64,000 nt of DNA from Aequorivita capsosiphonis DSM 23843 (GTDB lineage Bacteria; Bacteroidota; Bacteroidia; Flavobacteriales; Flavobacteriaceae): positions 186,001 to 250,000 of the forward strand of contig NZ_AUBG01000007.1 of NCBI RefSeq assembly GCF_000429125.1, given 5' to 3'. Below are positions 32,652 through 39,924 of the stretch, one piece after another. Made by a program: the position numbers and the translations under genes. The notes below the pieces were generated by a model. That model saw nothing but the letters and a program-made list of their open reading frames with translations. It did not search any database and was not told the DNA's origin. Position 1 is the first letter of the stretch, and every line of letters begins with the position of its first letter.

Positions 32652-32724
32652 GCCACAAAATTGTCTGCTGGTAGGCAGGTTCACGAGTAATTTTTAAAAA
32701 AAAAAGGATTCGTGAATTTGTGGC
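32652..32724. repeat. Nested inverted repeat of the GCCACGAAT type
   Basis: GCCACAAA at 32652 pairs with TTTGTGGC at 32717-32724, and inside it TTCACGA at 32680 pairs with TTCGTGAA at 32709. The core has a CTGCTGGTAGGCAG stem. A shorter relative lies at 37828-37864 (GCCACGAATCTGCC). It lies upstream of secA. Confidence 0.6.
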
Positions 32725-32740
32725 AACTTTTTTAAATAAA

Positions 32741-32766
32741 AAAAAGCCTCCTTGAAGAGACTTTTT
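32741..32766 (-). terminator. Terminator after the DUF2795 gene
   Basis: AAAAAG-CTC and GAG-CTTTTT arms (one mismatch) give a hairpin 36 bp beyond the stop codon, with a long T-run on the minus strand. Confidence 0.72.
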
Positions 32767-32801
32767 ATATTATTTTTTAATTTTTCCCAAGATTAATGGG
32801 A

Positions 32802-33023
32802 TTAATACTCATCCTCATTCCAAAGATAATCGTCGTCGGTTGGGTAATCTGCCCAGATCTCCTCAATAGAGTCGTAAGAGTCGCCCTCGTCTTCGATTGC
32901 CTGAAGGTTTTCCACTACTTCTAGTGGAGCACCGGTCCTGATCGCGTAATCAATCAATTCGTCTTTGGTTGCGGGCCAGGGTGCATCGCTTAAATAGGAT
33001 GCTAATTCTAATGTCCAGTACAT
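32802..33023 (-). CDS. DUF2795 family small acidic protein
   Basis: 73 residues. The DUF2795-like helical part is LASYLSDAPWPATKDELIDYAIRTGAPLEVVENLQAI, in which the [WP.s..eL..yA...gaP..v...L] pattern is clear, and it is followed by an acidic tail (SIEEIWADYPTDDDY). It is highly conserved in Bacteroidota as a stand-alone gene and probably abundant. Function is not established. It has a complete promoter (TTG, 19 bp, TACTTTTG) and its own terminator, so it is a single-gene transcription unit. Confidence 0.88.
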   Translation of the reverse strand: MYWTLELASYLSDAPWPATKDELIDYAIRTGAPLEVVENLQAIEDEGDSYDSIEEIWADYPTDDDYLWNEDEY

Positions 33024-33047
33024 AGCACTTTAGGTTTTAATTTTCCG

Positions 33048-33077
33048 CAAAAGTAATTTTTTAGATTAGAAAGTCAA
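33048..33077 (-). promoter_or_regulatory. Complete Bacteroidota promoter for the DUF2795 gene
   Basis: On the minus strand TTG (33075-33077), a 19-bp spacer, then TACTTTTG (33048-33055), 25 bp before the ATG. Confidence 0.78.
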
Positions 33078-33209
33078 GTAAAATTCCAATTATTTCTGCT
33101 GTATTTTAAAGAACGTTTTTATTATATTGACAATCAGACGATTGTATTTTGAATTGTTAATAAGTTATTTATGGAAATGATAGTCTTTAATTAAATTATT
33201 CCTTCTTTT

Positions 33210-33279
33210 CATAATTCATAATTCATAATTCATAATTCATAATTCATAATTCATAACTCATAACTCATAACTCATAACT
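33210..33279. repeat. Ten tandem 7-nt units (6 CATAATT + 4 CATAACT)
   Basis: Seventy bases of uninterrupted heptamer repeat ending 4 bp from the stop codon of the cobalamin adenosyltransferase gene. The same unit forms the inverted repeat at 3445-3499 and occurs once or twice at 4961-4975. Confidence 0.92.
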
Positions 33280-33283
33280 CATA

Positions 33284-33856
33284 TCACAACTTCTTCGGAA
33301 TCCACTGTGTTTCTTCCGCGTTAGTATCTTTAGACAATTTTCGTGCCAGCACAAATAGGTAGTCAGATAGTCGGTTTAAGTACTTTAGGACCTTTTCGTC
33401 AATAGGTTCATTTTCATTTAACAACGTAGCACGTCGTTCTGCACGACGACATACGGTGCGGGCAATGTGACAATATGACACCGTTGTGTTTCCTCCAGGA
33501 AGGATAAAATGCGTCATAGGCGGCAGGGCATCATTCATCCTGTCCATTTCCGTTTCCAAAAGTGTAATATCTTCTTCCTCTATTCTTGGAATGTTCAGAC
33601 GTTCCTTTCCACTTTTTAAAACGGCTTTGGCAGGATCTGTGGCTAAAATAGAACCCACGGTAAACAATCGGTCTTGAATAGCTATAATTATTTCCTTGCT
33701 TTTTGAATCTATATCTTGCGTACGAATCAATCCCATATAAGAATTTAACTCATCCACAGTGCCATAACTCTCTATTCTAATATTGTGTTTCGGTACGCGG
33801 GTGCCACCAAAAAGGGCAGTGGTTCCTGCATCACCAGTTTTAGTATATATTTTCAT
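33284..33856 (-). CDS. Cob(I)alamin adenosyltransferase, PduO type
   Basis: 190 residues. The N-terminal ATP-binding signature KIYTKTGDAGTTALFGGTRV is diagnostic for PduO-type ATP:cob(I)alamin adenosyltransferases. SYGTVDELNSYMGLI and the helix CHIARTVCRRAERRAT with the conserved arginines complete the active site. The enzyme transfers the adenosyl group of ATP to cob(I)alamin, giving coenzyme B12. Together with MeaB at 10771-11850 this implies a B12-dependent methylmalonyl-CoA mutase in the genome. A TAAATTTG box lies about 36 bp upstream. A 70-bp heptamer repeat directly follows the stop codon. Confidence 0.94.
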   Translation of the reverse strand: MKIYTKTGDAGTTALFGGTRVPKHNIRIESYGTVDELNSYMGLIRTQDIDSKSKEIIIAIQDRLFTVGSILATDPAKAVLKSGKERLNIPRIEEEDITLLETEMDRMNDALPPMTHFILPGGNTTVSYCHIARTVCRRAERRATLLNENEPIDEKVLKYLNRLSDYLFVLARKLSKDTNAEETQWIPKKL

Positions 33857-33891
33857 TGTAAGCTCATTTTATAATTTCCTGTTTTGGCTCC

Positions 33892-33899
33892 CAAATTTA
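33892..33899 (-). promoter_or_regulatory. Promoter -7 box TAAATTTG for the adenosyltransferase gene
   Basis: TAnnTTTG on the minus strand, 36 bp before the ATG. No -33 TTG at normal spacing. Confidence 0.48.
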
Positions 33900-33964
33900 C
33901 GAATAACAAATAGAAAAATAGACCTGCAAAGTCGCGAACACGCAAAGAATGTTTTTTAATTTAA

Positions 33965-33988
33965 ACTGACCACTGACCACTGACCACT
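33965..33988. repeat. Tandem 7-nt repeat ACTGACC, 3.4 copies
   Basis: Three exact ACTGACC units plus ACT. Another heptamer-period repeat with a different unit, located in the short gap between the adenosyltransferase gene and a small membrane-protein gene. Confidence 0.8.
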
Positions 33989-34024
33989 CCTTGTCCTCCA
34001 AAGCTTTTTCAGCATAGGGGGAGA

Positions 34025-34195
34025 TCACTGCTCACTTTCTTCCTCCCGTTTCTTTTTACGTTCGTAATAACTGCTGCGGAAATTCTTATTCTTTCGTTGT
34101 CGCTGGTTGGAAGCGTTGCGCTTGTTCCAAAAATAGACAATGGCCAGGAAGAGAATTCCACCAATTATTAAAACAAGGGGATTTGAAAAGTCCAT
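34025..34195 (-). CDS. Small single-helix membrane protein (56 aa)
   Basis: From the ATG at 34193-34195 the frame reads MDFSNPLVLIIGGILFLAIV followed by YFWNKR, a clear N-out or N-in single membrane helix. A strongly basic tail follows (NQRQRKNKNFRSSYYERKKK) and an acidic end (REEESEQ), with a stop at 34025-34027. It is too short for common gene-length cut-offs, but the composition is strongly protein-like. The gene is flanked by repeats and has no obvious partner. It resembles small flavobacterial membrane proteins of unknown function. Confidence 0.7.
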   Translation of the reverse strand: MDFSNPLVLIIGGILFLAIVYFWNKRNASNQRQRKNKNFRSSYYERKKKREEESEQ

Positions 34196-34457
34196 ATTTA
34201 AATATTAGGAGTTATGAAACGAGTTACATTTTACAAATTAACGAATTCTTCAATAACATTCAAAGAAATTGATACGAGGGAGTTGAAGGGGTGATTGTGG
34301 ACTTAATGATCGTAGATAGCATAATTAATCTGAAATTAGTTCTTCTTTCTTCAGCATGACAAACAACGCCAAATTTGTGAAACAATGATGTTCTTTTTTA
34401 ATTGACTCAAGCTGTCATAATTGCTACCGTTCAAAAAGCACTCTAATCAAGAATAAA

Positions 34458-35654
34458 CTATTCCGTGGCTACTTTACCTTCTTTCCCTATATAATACATC
34501 AAATATAAATATCGAACCGCTAAAGCTATCAACAGCGGTAACAAAGCGATGGCGAAAACCTGTACTCCCGTTATCCAATGGATTGTTAAAAGCACTAAAA
34601 GGAGGATGAGTAATAATACATAGCGCTTTAAGTTTAAAGCGACATGTTTTTTTGAAATAGCCCACATAAATAAAAGTGAGATAGGGAAGGCCCAAAGTAA
34701 ATTGTAGTTGTTTGCGGTGGCGCTATGATCAGTAGCGAACCAAAGCAAGAGCAGAAATACACCAATCAACCCGGTAAAAAGGAAAAGGAAAACATCTAGA
34801 TAGCGGCTTCGTGTACCTTGCTTAATATCGCGAAAGGTGATTAATATAATTATAAGTCCGAATATCCCTAAAAAGAAAAGCGGGCTCAAAAGAAAATTAT
34901 TTTCTGTTGGGGTGGGGGAGTTCTTAAATAAAACCTTGGTTGACTTTACTAGATTTACAGTTTCTCCATTTCTTTGAATAACGGCGTTTGCAGCACCCTT
35001 AAATACATATTCAGGAAGAAATTGGTATTCTATGGGTGTTGCTTTCCTATCTATTACTGCACCCAAGGCGATATCAATACCCATACTTCCCCAGGTATTA
35101 GCTTGTAGGTTTTGCTGGATAAGCTGCCGGAAAGTGAGTTCGTCTTTTATATGATCTTCATGGAACGCCAATTTATTTCCCAAGACTTCCCACATCACAT
35201 CGCGGATTTTTGTGGCGCAATTGTCGTAAAAGAAATCGTATTTATATTTTTTGTTTTCCGGAAGGGCATTTTTCCAAAGAAAGTCTGTAATGCCTTGTTT
35301 TTCCTCTTTTGAAAGATTGAGAACTTGCTCTTTTACAAATCTGTTTTGAGCTACATAATTCTCATAAAAAGGCTGATAATTGCTAACGCCAAGTTCATAA
35401 AGTAATTTACCCTGGGCGAATTTGGTATAGAAATTAGGGGTGTCGAAGTCGTAAACACCATAGTTGAAAACCACATCTACGCCGCTCAGGGAGTCCTTGA
35501 TTCTAAATGCACTATGCCCAAACTTGTCATAAAGCTCTGCTCCAGGACCGATGGTCAATATACTAATCTCCCCTGCAGGAGATAAAGATCCAAACTGCGC
35601 TTTGGCAGGAACACTTAGTAAAAGTAGTAAGAATAGAATGTAATTTTTTATCAC
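34458..35654 (-). CDS. DUF4105 (Lnb N-terminal-like) periplasmic/membrane protein
   Basis: 398 residues. A signal peptide (ILFLLLLLSVPAKAQ) is followed by a DUF4105 domain: SILTIGPGAELYDKFGHSAF with the conserved His, VVFNYGVYDF, and FFYDNCATKIRDV with the conserved Asn-Cys pair typical of a papain/NlpC-like hydrolase fold. Three to four membrane helices make up the C-terminal third (NFLLSPLFFLGIFGLIIILI, then two to three more). The family is related to the N-terminal domain of lacto-N-biosidase chaperone-like proteins and is common in Bacteroidota. Substrate unknown. Confidence 0.87.
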   Translation of the reverse strand: MIKNYILFLLLLLSVPAKAQFGSLSPAGEISILTIGPGAELYDKFGHSAFRIKDSLSGVDVVFNYGVYDFDTPNFYTKFAQGKLLYELGVSNYQPFYENYVAQNRFVKEQVLNLSKEEKQGITDFLWKNALPENKKYKYDFFYDNCATKIRDVMWEVLGNKLAFHEDHIKDELTFRQLIQQNLQANTWGSMGIDIALGAVIDRKATPIEYQFLPEYVFKGAANAVIQRNGETVNLVKSTKVLFKNSPTPTENNFLLSPLFFLGIFGLIIILITFRDIKQGTRSRYLDVFLFLFTGLIGVFLLLLWFATDHSATANNYNLLWAFPISLLFMWAISKKHVALNLKRYVLLLILLLVLLTIHWITGVQVFAIALLPLLIALAVRYLYLMYYIGKEGKVATE

Positions 35655-35721
35655 GAATACACGAATTTTTATTTTTTTTGAATCTATCAGTTTTAGCTTG
35701 GTATTCTAATTTTTTATTTTC

Positions 35722-35747
35722 AAATGCCCCCTTTGGGTCTAGGAGGA
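35722..35747. repeat. REP-like GC-rich hairpin, PorV-gene end
   Basis: GCCCCCTTTGGGTCTAGGAGG, adjoining the stop codon of the PorV-like gene. In reverse complement (CCTCCTAGACCCAAAGGGGG) it resembles the elements at 4929-4957 and 54415-54446. Confidence 0.5.
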
Positions 35748-36833
35748 TTATCTAAAAATATCCCAGTCCAATTTCAGCGAAAACACATTGGAATAAAGCG
35801 CCGCGCTCTGGTCGCCTATATCTGTTAAAGCGTAATCAACTTGAATTCCTTTATATCTAAAACCAACGCCAATGTTAGGCTGAAAACCTACGGAATCAGT
35901 GTTGTCCAATTGTTTTATGTTTTGAAAATTACCCACGCCACCACGAACATACACCATATCTATATAGGCAAATTCAAGACCTAAAGACGGCGTTATACTA
36001 GCGAAAGAGGTAGAAATGATATCATTTGTTTCGGCAAATCTGAAGTTTAAATCTACTTCTGCCAATAATGAAAAGTCATATTGATAAACAAACTTTCTTG
36101 CAATTCCCAGTTGTAATTTCGGGATTGTGACTTCCGTAGTTTCTGGCAATTCTTGATTCTGTCCTTCAACCGCTCCTTGAATTTCGGCAAATTTTTCTTC
36201 GTCTATACTCCAAGCGTTAAATGTAGTTGTAATATCGCGTGCCATTATTCCAAACATCCATTTATCACTTCTAAATTGAATGGCTGCATCCAATCCAAAT
36301 CCCCAAGAGGAAGCGAAATCCCCAATAACCCTTCTAATTACTTTCGCATTTACACCATAATTTAAGCCGTCCAATGGCAATTTACGTGCATAGGAAAAGG
36401 TGAAACCATAATCGGCGGTAGAGAACTTACTGATACGGTTGTAGTCAATATTTCCTTGATCGTCAATTAACTGGGTGGTATTTAAAATATCATCCACCCC
36501 AAAGCGGATTACCGAAAGTCCAACTGCGCTCCTATCATCCAAAGGCATTGCAAACGCTGCGTAGTCATAATTTGCAATATTGGCAAAGTAGGATGCGTGC
36601 ATCACAGAAATCTGGTTGTCTTCCAAATTGACCAGACCTGCTGGGTTCCAATAGCCTGAATTTACGTCGCCAGAGGAAGCTATCACAGCGTTGGACATTC
36701 CGAAGGCAGCGGCATCAACGCCAATATTCATAAACTCGTTAGAATATTTGCGTGCCGTTTGTGCTCCTAAGGTGGCGGAGAGTAGTAGGGTAAGTAGGAG
36801 AAATTTCTCTTTCAATCTTAAAAATTTGGACAA
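35748..36833 (-). CDS. PorV/PorQ family outer-membrane beta-barrel protein
   Basis: 361 residues. The signal peptide KFLLLTLLLSATLGAQ is followed by the family hallmark FMNIGVDAAAFGMSNAVIAS, then GDVNSGYWNPAGLVN and HASYFANIANYDY. The rest is a beta-barrel ending FSLKLDWDIFR. PorV-type proteins shuttle T9SS cargo from the translocon to the attachment complex; PorQ-type members have related roles. I cannot tell which member this is. Start is TTG: 36833 gives seven extra residues, whereas a TTG at 36815 gives the cleaner signal peptide MKEKFLLL. Six T9SS cargo genes or remnants are in the same window. Confidence 0.84.
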   Translation of the reverse strand: MSKFLRLKEKFLLLTLLLSATLGAQTARKYSNEFMNIGVDAAAFGMSNAVIASSGDVNSGYWNPAGLVNLEDNQISVMHASYFANIANYDYAAFAMPLDDRSAVGLSVIRFGVDDILNTTQLIDDQGNIDYNRISKFSTADYGFTFSYARKLPLDGLNYGVNAKVIRRVIGDFASSWGFGLDAAIQFRSDKWMFGIMARDITTTFNAWSIDEEKFAEIQGAVEGQNQELPETTEVTIPKLQLGIARKFVYQYDFSLLAEVDLNFRFAETNDIISTSFASITPSLGLEFAYIDMVYVRGGVGNFQNIKQLDNTDSVGFQPNIGVGFRYKGIQVDYALTDIGDQSAALYSNVFSLKLDWDIFR

Positions 36834-37068
36834 ATATGAGACTATTTTATAAAATACTAAACTATAAATTTATGCACATATTGTGTTTTGATAGCTTTGG
36901 ACGAAAATACTTTACTATTTTTACAAGAAACTTTTTAAATTCAACTAGATAGAAAGGATTTCTCGTTTTGTCGAATACGTGGCGAAGTTTATATTAATAT
37001 TTCTATTTCATTGAATATAAGTCACTTCGAAATACTCAGGATAAACTAAAGTTGAGACTCATAACTAT

Positions 37069-37818
37069 ATGCTAAAGCAAATACCAAACATCATTACCTC
37101 CCTAAACATTCTTTGTGGCTGTGTTGCCGTTCTTTTTGCAGTTTCGGGTGATTTAATTAACGCTGCCATCTTTGTCTTCCTCGGGATTTTCTTCGACTTC
37201 TTTGATGGTCTTGCCGCTCGATTACTTAATGCGCAAAGCGAAGTGGGCCTTCAGTTAGATTCATTGGCAGATGTAGTTACTAGCGGTGTGGTTCCTGGGA
37301 TTGTGATGTATCAGCTGCTGAATCTTTCCTATTTTGGGCATATGCAGTCGCTCACGGAAACTTTTTCTGGTGAAGGTTGGAATGTGGGTGTAAAAAACTA
37401 TTTACCGCTCATCGGGCTTATGATTGTTGTTGCTTCCGCCTATCGTTTGGCAAAGTTTAATGTGGATACACGACAAACCTCAGGTTTCATCGGAATACCA
37501 ACTCCCGCAAATACTATTTTAGTTTTAAGCCTGCCGTTGATACTTCAGTTTCAATATTCTGAACTTGTGGAAAGTATTATTCTAAATAAATGGTTTTTAA
37601 TAGGAATTACCCTTCTTGGTAGTATTCTTATGAATGCCGAAATCCCACTCTTCGCATTAAAATTTAAAACTTGGGATTTTAAAAGCAACGCCGTGCGCTA
37701 TATATTTTTGATTCTCTGTGGGGTACTTTTGGTCTTGCTGAAGTTTGTTGCGATTCCGTTTATAATTCTGCTTTATATTGTGCTGTCGTTGATTAGTCAG
37801 AAGAAACAAATAGCGTAA
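37069..37818 (+). CDS. pssA: CDP-diacylglycerol-serine O-phosphatidyltransferase
   Basis: 249 residues with about eight membrane helices and a perfect CDP-alcohol phosphatidyltransferase signature: D43-x2-D46-G47-x2-A50-R51-x8-G60-x3-D64-x3-D68. The N-terminus IPNIITSLNILCGCVAVLFA is typical of the PssA subgroup, which makes phosphatidylserine, the precursor of phosphatidylethanolamine. It is a single gene on the plus strand. The start ATG at 37069 is directly before the first helix. Confidence 0.93.
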   Translation: MLKQIPNIITSLNILCGCVAVLFAVSGDLINAAIFVFLGIFFDFFDGLAARLLNAQSEVGLQLDSLADVVTSGVVPGIVMYQLLNLSYFGHMQSLTETFSGEGWNVGVKNYLPLIGLMIVVASAYRLAKFNVDTRQTSGFIGIPTPANTILVLSLPLILQFQYSELVESIILNKWFLIGITLLGSILMNAEIPLFALKFKTWDFKSNAVRYIFLILCGVLLVLLKFVAIPFIILLYIVLSLISQKKQIA

Positions 37819-38146
37819 AAGGGGCTTGCCACGAATCTGCCAGCTATAGGCTGGTGCGCGAATGTTTTTCTATGCCAAATGGAAGTAAGCTATGTGTTGA
37901 GCTTTCCTGGGTTAACCACAAAGAGCACAAAGAAAAAAGCGTAAAAAACACAAAGTATATCTCAGCGAACTCTGCGTAAAACCATTGTGAGCTCTGTGGT
38001 TAAAAATACGAATTATTCTTTATTGAAAGTTTTCTAGAACTCGTTTACGAGCGGTTGGATTAACGAATGTTTCAGTGCGTGTTATGGAAAAGACGTTAGA
38101 TCTCACAGGTTTTTAAAACCTGTGAGGTCTGTAGATATCGATATCC
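37819..38146. other. Repeat-rich intergenic region after pssA
   Basis: Holds a GCCACGAATCTGCC-type element at 37828-37864, a block of CACAAAG-type words at 37915-38003 (ACCACAAAGAGCACAAAG, then CTCTGCGTAAAACCATTGTG) and a hairpin at 38098-38130. No gene was seen. Confidence 0.65.
38098..38130 (-). terminator. Terminator-like hairpin after bshC
   Basis: CTCACAGGTTTT and AAAACCTGTGAG are exact inverted arms (12 bp) with flanking AGA/TCT. The inner A/T pairs would open as loop and T-run. It lies 17 bp beyond the bshC stop codon. Confidence 0.65.
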
Positions 38147-39742
38147 TTACAATGCCAAAACAGTAAAATTCAAATCAAGAGGGTCCAGATTTTCTTTTAG
38201 AAAATCCAGCAAATCTTCTCCGTATTCCAAATAGAATTCAGAGAAATTAAGTTGCCGTTCTTGGAGACTTTGATTCGGAAATAATTGATTTTGAATATTT
38301 CTCACTTGGTCCAGTTCTTCAGAAAGATTTCTTTTTTGAGCTTTTAGCAAGCGTTTTTCTAAATTGTCCAAACCATTCAATTGTTTCTTTTCCTGAGCGC
38401 CCACAGCGCCAAGAAATGAAGCGTCGGTTTTTTTAGCCAATTGATATAAATCTTTAAATTGCTTTTCCAAGTGTTTCTTTTGTTTTGAAAAGTCGATATC
38501 AATTTTTGAAATACTCCGCGTGTGTTTCGTTATTAGGTCATACTGTGGAAGAAAGAGATCGTCGATTTTTACGTGGAGTTTTTTTAGTTTTTCTGAAGCT
38601 GTTTTCGGAACTAAAACCGCCGAATTCCGAAGTAACAGAATAGGGAATGGTACTTCTAGCTTTTCGAAATAGTCCTTCAACTGAAACCAATATGCAAGTT
38701 CGCCACCGCCGCCAATATAACAGAGATTCGGTAAAATAACCTCTTGATATAACGGACGCAACAAGGCGTTAGGCGAAAAGCGCTCTGGATATTCGTGCAA
38801 TTCCTTTAAAATTTCTTCTTTAGAAAAGGAGATTTCTGTTTCATTCACATAAAATCTGTCCTCTTGTTCAATAATCCGTTCACGAAGGTTTTCCTTTAAA
38901 TAAAACAAGTTGATTTCCCGTGGATGCACTTGTTCCGAAAAGCCTAAATCAGTCAGTTTTTTGGTAGTTTCAGTAACTTCTTTAAAGCTGAGGTTTTCTG
39001 TGAGCTCCTTTTCGGCATAAGGAATAAAAGCCTTTTTAAGTTCTTGGTCGTTGCCATCAACAATCACCAAGCCGTATTCCCAAAACATGGAATTGGCGAG
39101 ATGCCGCGTAGCATCAGCGAGATTGGTGTTATTTTGATATGCTTCTGCGAAATAGGAAATTAATTTCGCCGCATTTTTGCCGGCTCCCAATTTTTTTTTG
39201 AGTTGTTCCTTTACTTTTTTCAAGCCCTCAGTTGAAAGTTCGCCCACGGCTCCTGAAGCATCGCGTTGCCATTCAACTTTACTTCCAAAAAGATTGAAAT
39301 AGTTGATTTCCTCAAAGTCGTGGTCTTCCGTAGCCATCCAATATATCGGTACGAAATAGTGTTGTGGGTATTCCTTATTAAGCTTTTCTGCCAGATTTAT
39401 GGTTGAAAATATTTTGTAAAGAAAATACAGCGGCCCCGTGAAAAGGTTAAGTTGATGCCCTGTGGTAACCGTAAAAGTATCTGGCTCGTAAAGTAAATCT
39501 ATATTGCTCAAGGTGCCTTGAGATATATTGTTATCGCCGTACTGAAGCATGATTCGTTTCGCCAAAGTGCGACGTTGCGCTAAAGATAACTGACTCCGTT
39601 TTTCCTCAAATTGGGGTTTAAAGTTTTCCAAAGCAGGAAATCTGTTATAAAAAGAATGCAGACTTGAATTTTCATTTAAGTAGTCACACATTAATTTGGA
39701 AAAATATCCGGTGTTTTTATAGGGAATGGAGTGGGTTGGCAT
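38147..39742 (-). CDS. bshC: Bacillithiol biosynthesis cysteine-adding enzyme BshC
   Basis: 531 residues from the ATG at 39740-39742 (MPTHSIPYKNTGYFSKLMCD). Family motifs are TVTTGHQLNLFTGPLYFLYK, YFVPIYWMATEDHDFEEIN and the late ICYIGGGGELAYWFQLK-like segment. BshC adds cysteine to GlcN-malate, the last step of bacillithiol synthesis, giving the main low-molecular thiol of this lineage. A TATTTTTG promoter box at 39765-39772 lies 23 bp upstream of this ATG and inside the longer frame that starts at 39850, so the shorter start is right. A hairpin terminator follows. Confidence 0.95.
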   Translation of the reverse strand: MPTHSIPYKNTGYFSKLMCDYLNENSSLHSFYNRFPALENFKPQFEEKRSQLSLAQRRTLAKRIMLQYGDNNISQGTLSNIDLLYEPDTFTVTTGHQLNLFTGPLYFLYKIFSTINLAEKLNKEYPQHYFVPIYWMATEDHDFEEINYFNLFGSKVEWQRDASGAVGELSTEGLKKVKEQLKKKLGAGKNAAKLISYFAEAYQNNTNLADATRHLANSMFWEYGLVIVDGNDQELKKAFIPYAEKELTENLSFKEVTETTKKLTDLGFSEQVHPREINLFYLKENLRERIIEQEDRFYVNETEISFSKEEILKELHEYPERFSPNALLRPLYQEVILPNLCYIGGGGELAYWFQLKDYFEKLEVPFPILLLRNSAVLVPKTASEKLKKLHVKIDDLFLPQYDLITKHTRSISKIDIDFSKQKKHLEKQFKDLYQLAKKTDASFLGAVGAQEKKQLNGLDNLEKRLLKAQKRNLSEELDQVRNIQNQLFPNQSLQERQLNFSEFYLEYGEDLLDFLKENLDPLDLNFTVLAL

Positions 39743-39764
39743 AAACTTTTTAGGGAATTTCAAG

Positions 39765-39772
39765 CAAAAATA
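39765..39772 (-). promoter_or_regulatory. Promoter -7 box TATTTTTG for bshC
   Basis: Consensus TAnnTTTG on the minus strand, 23 bp before the ATG at 39742. It decides between the two possible starts. Confidence 0.6.
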
Positions 39773-39893
39773 ATGGTTTTGGATTGGGTGTAGGTTTAAA
39801 GATACGTTAATATGATGACCAAATCCCAAATAAGAAGCTTCAAATTGCAAAACCTGCCATTTGGAATTCGGATTTTCGCCTTTGGAATTTGCC

Positions 39894-39901
39894 TATCTTT
39901 G
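39894..39901 (+). promoter_or_regulatory. Promoter -7 box TATCTTTG for the M14 peptidase gene
   Basis: TAnnTTTG on the plus strand, 24 bp before the ATG. No clear -33 TTG. Confidence 0.58.
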
Positions 39902-39924
39902 ACCGCTAAATAAAATCGCATCTA

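Noticed and set aside
33210-33279. Possible CRISPR array because of regular repeats
   Set aside because: The units are 7 nt long with no spacers; it is a simple tandem repeat. The same applies to 55253-55324.
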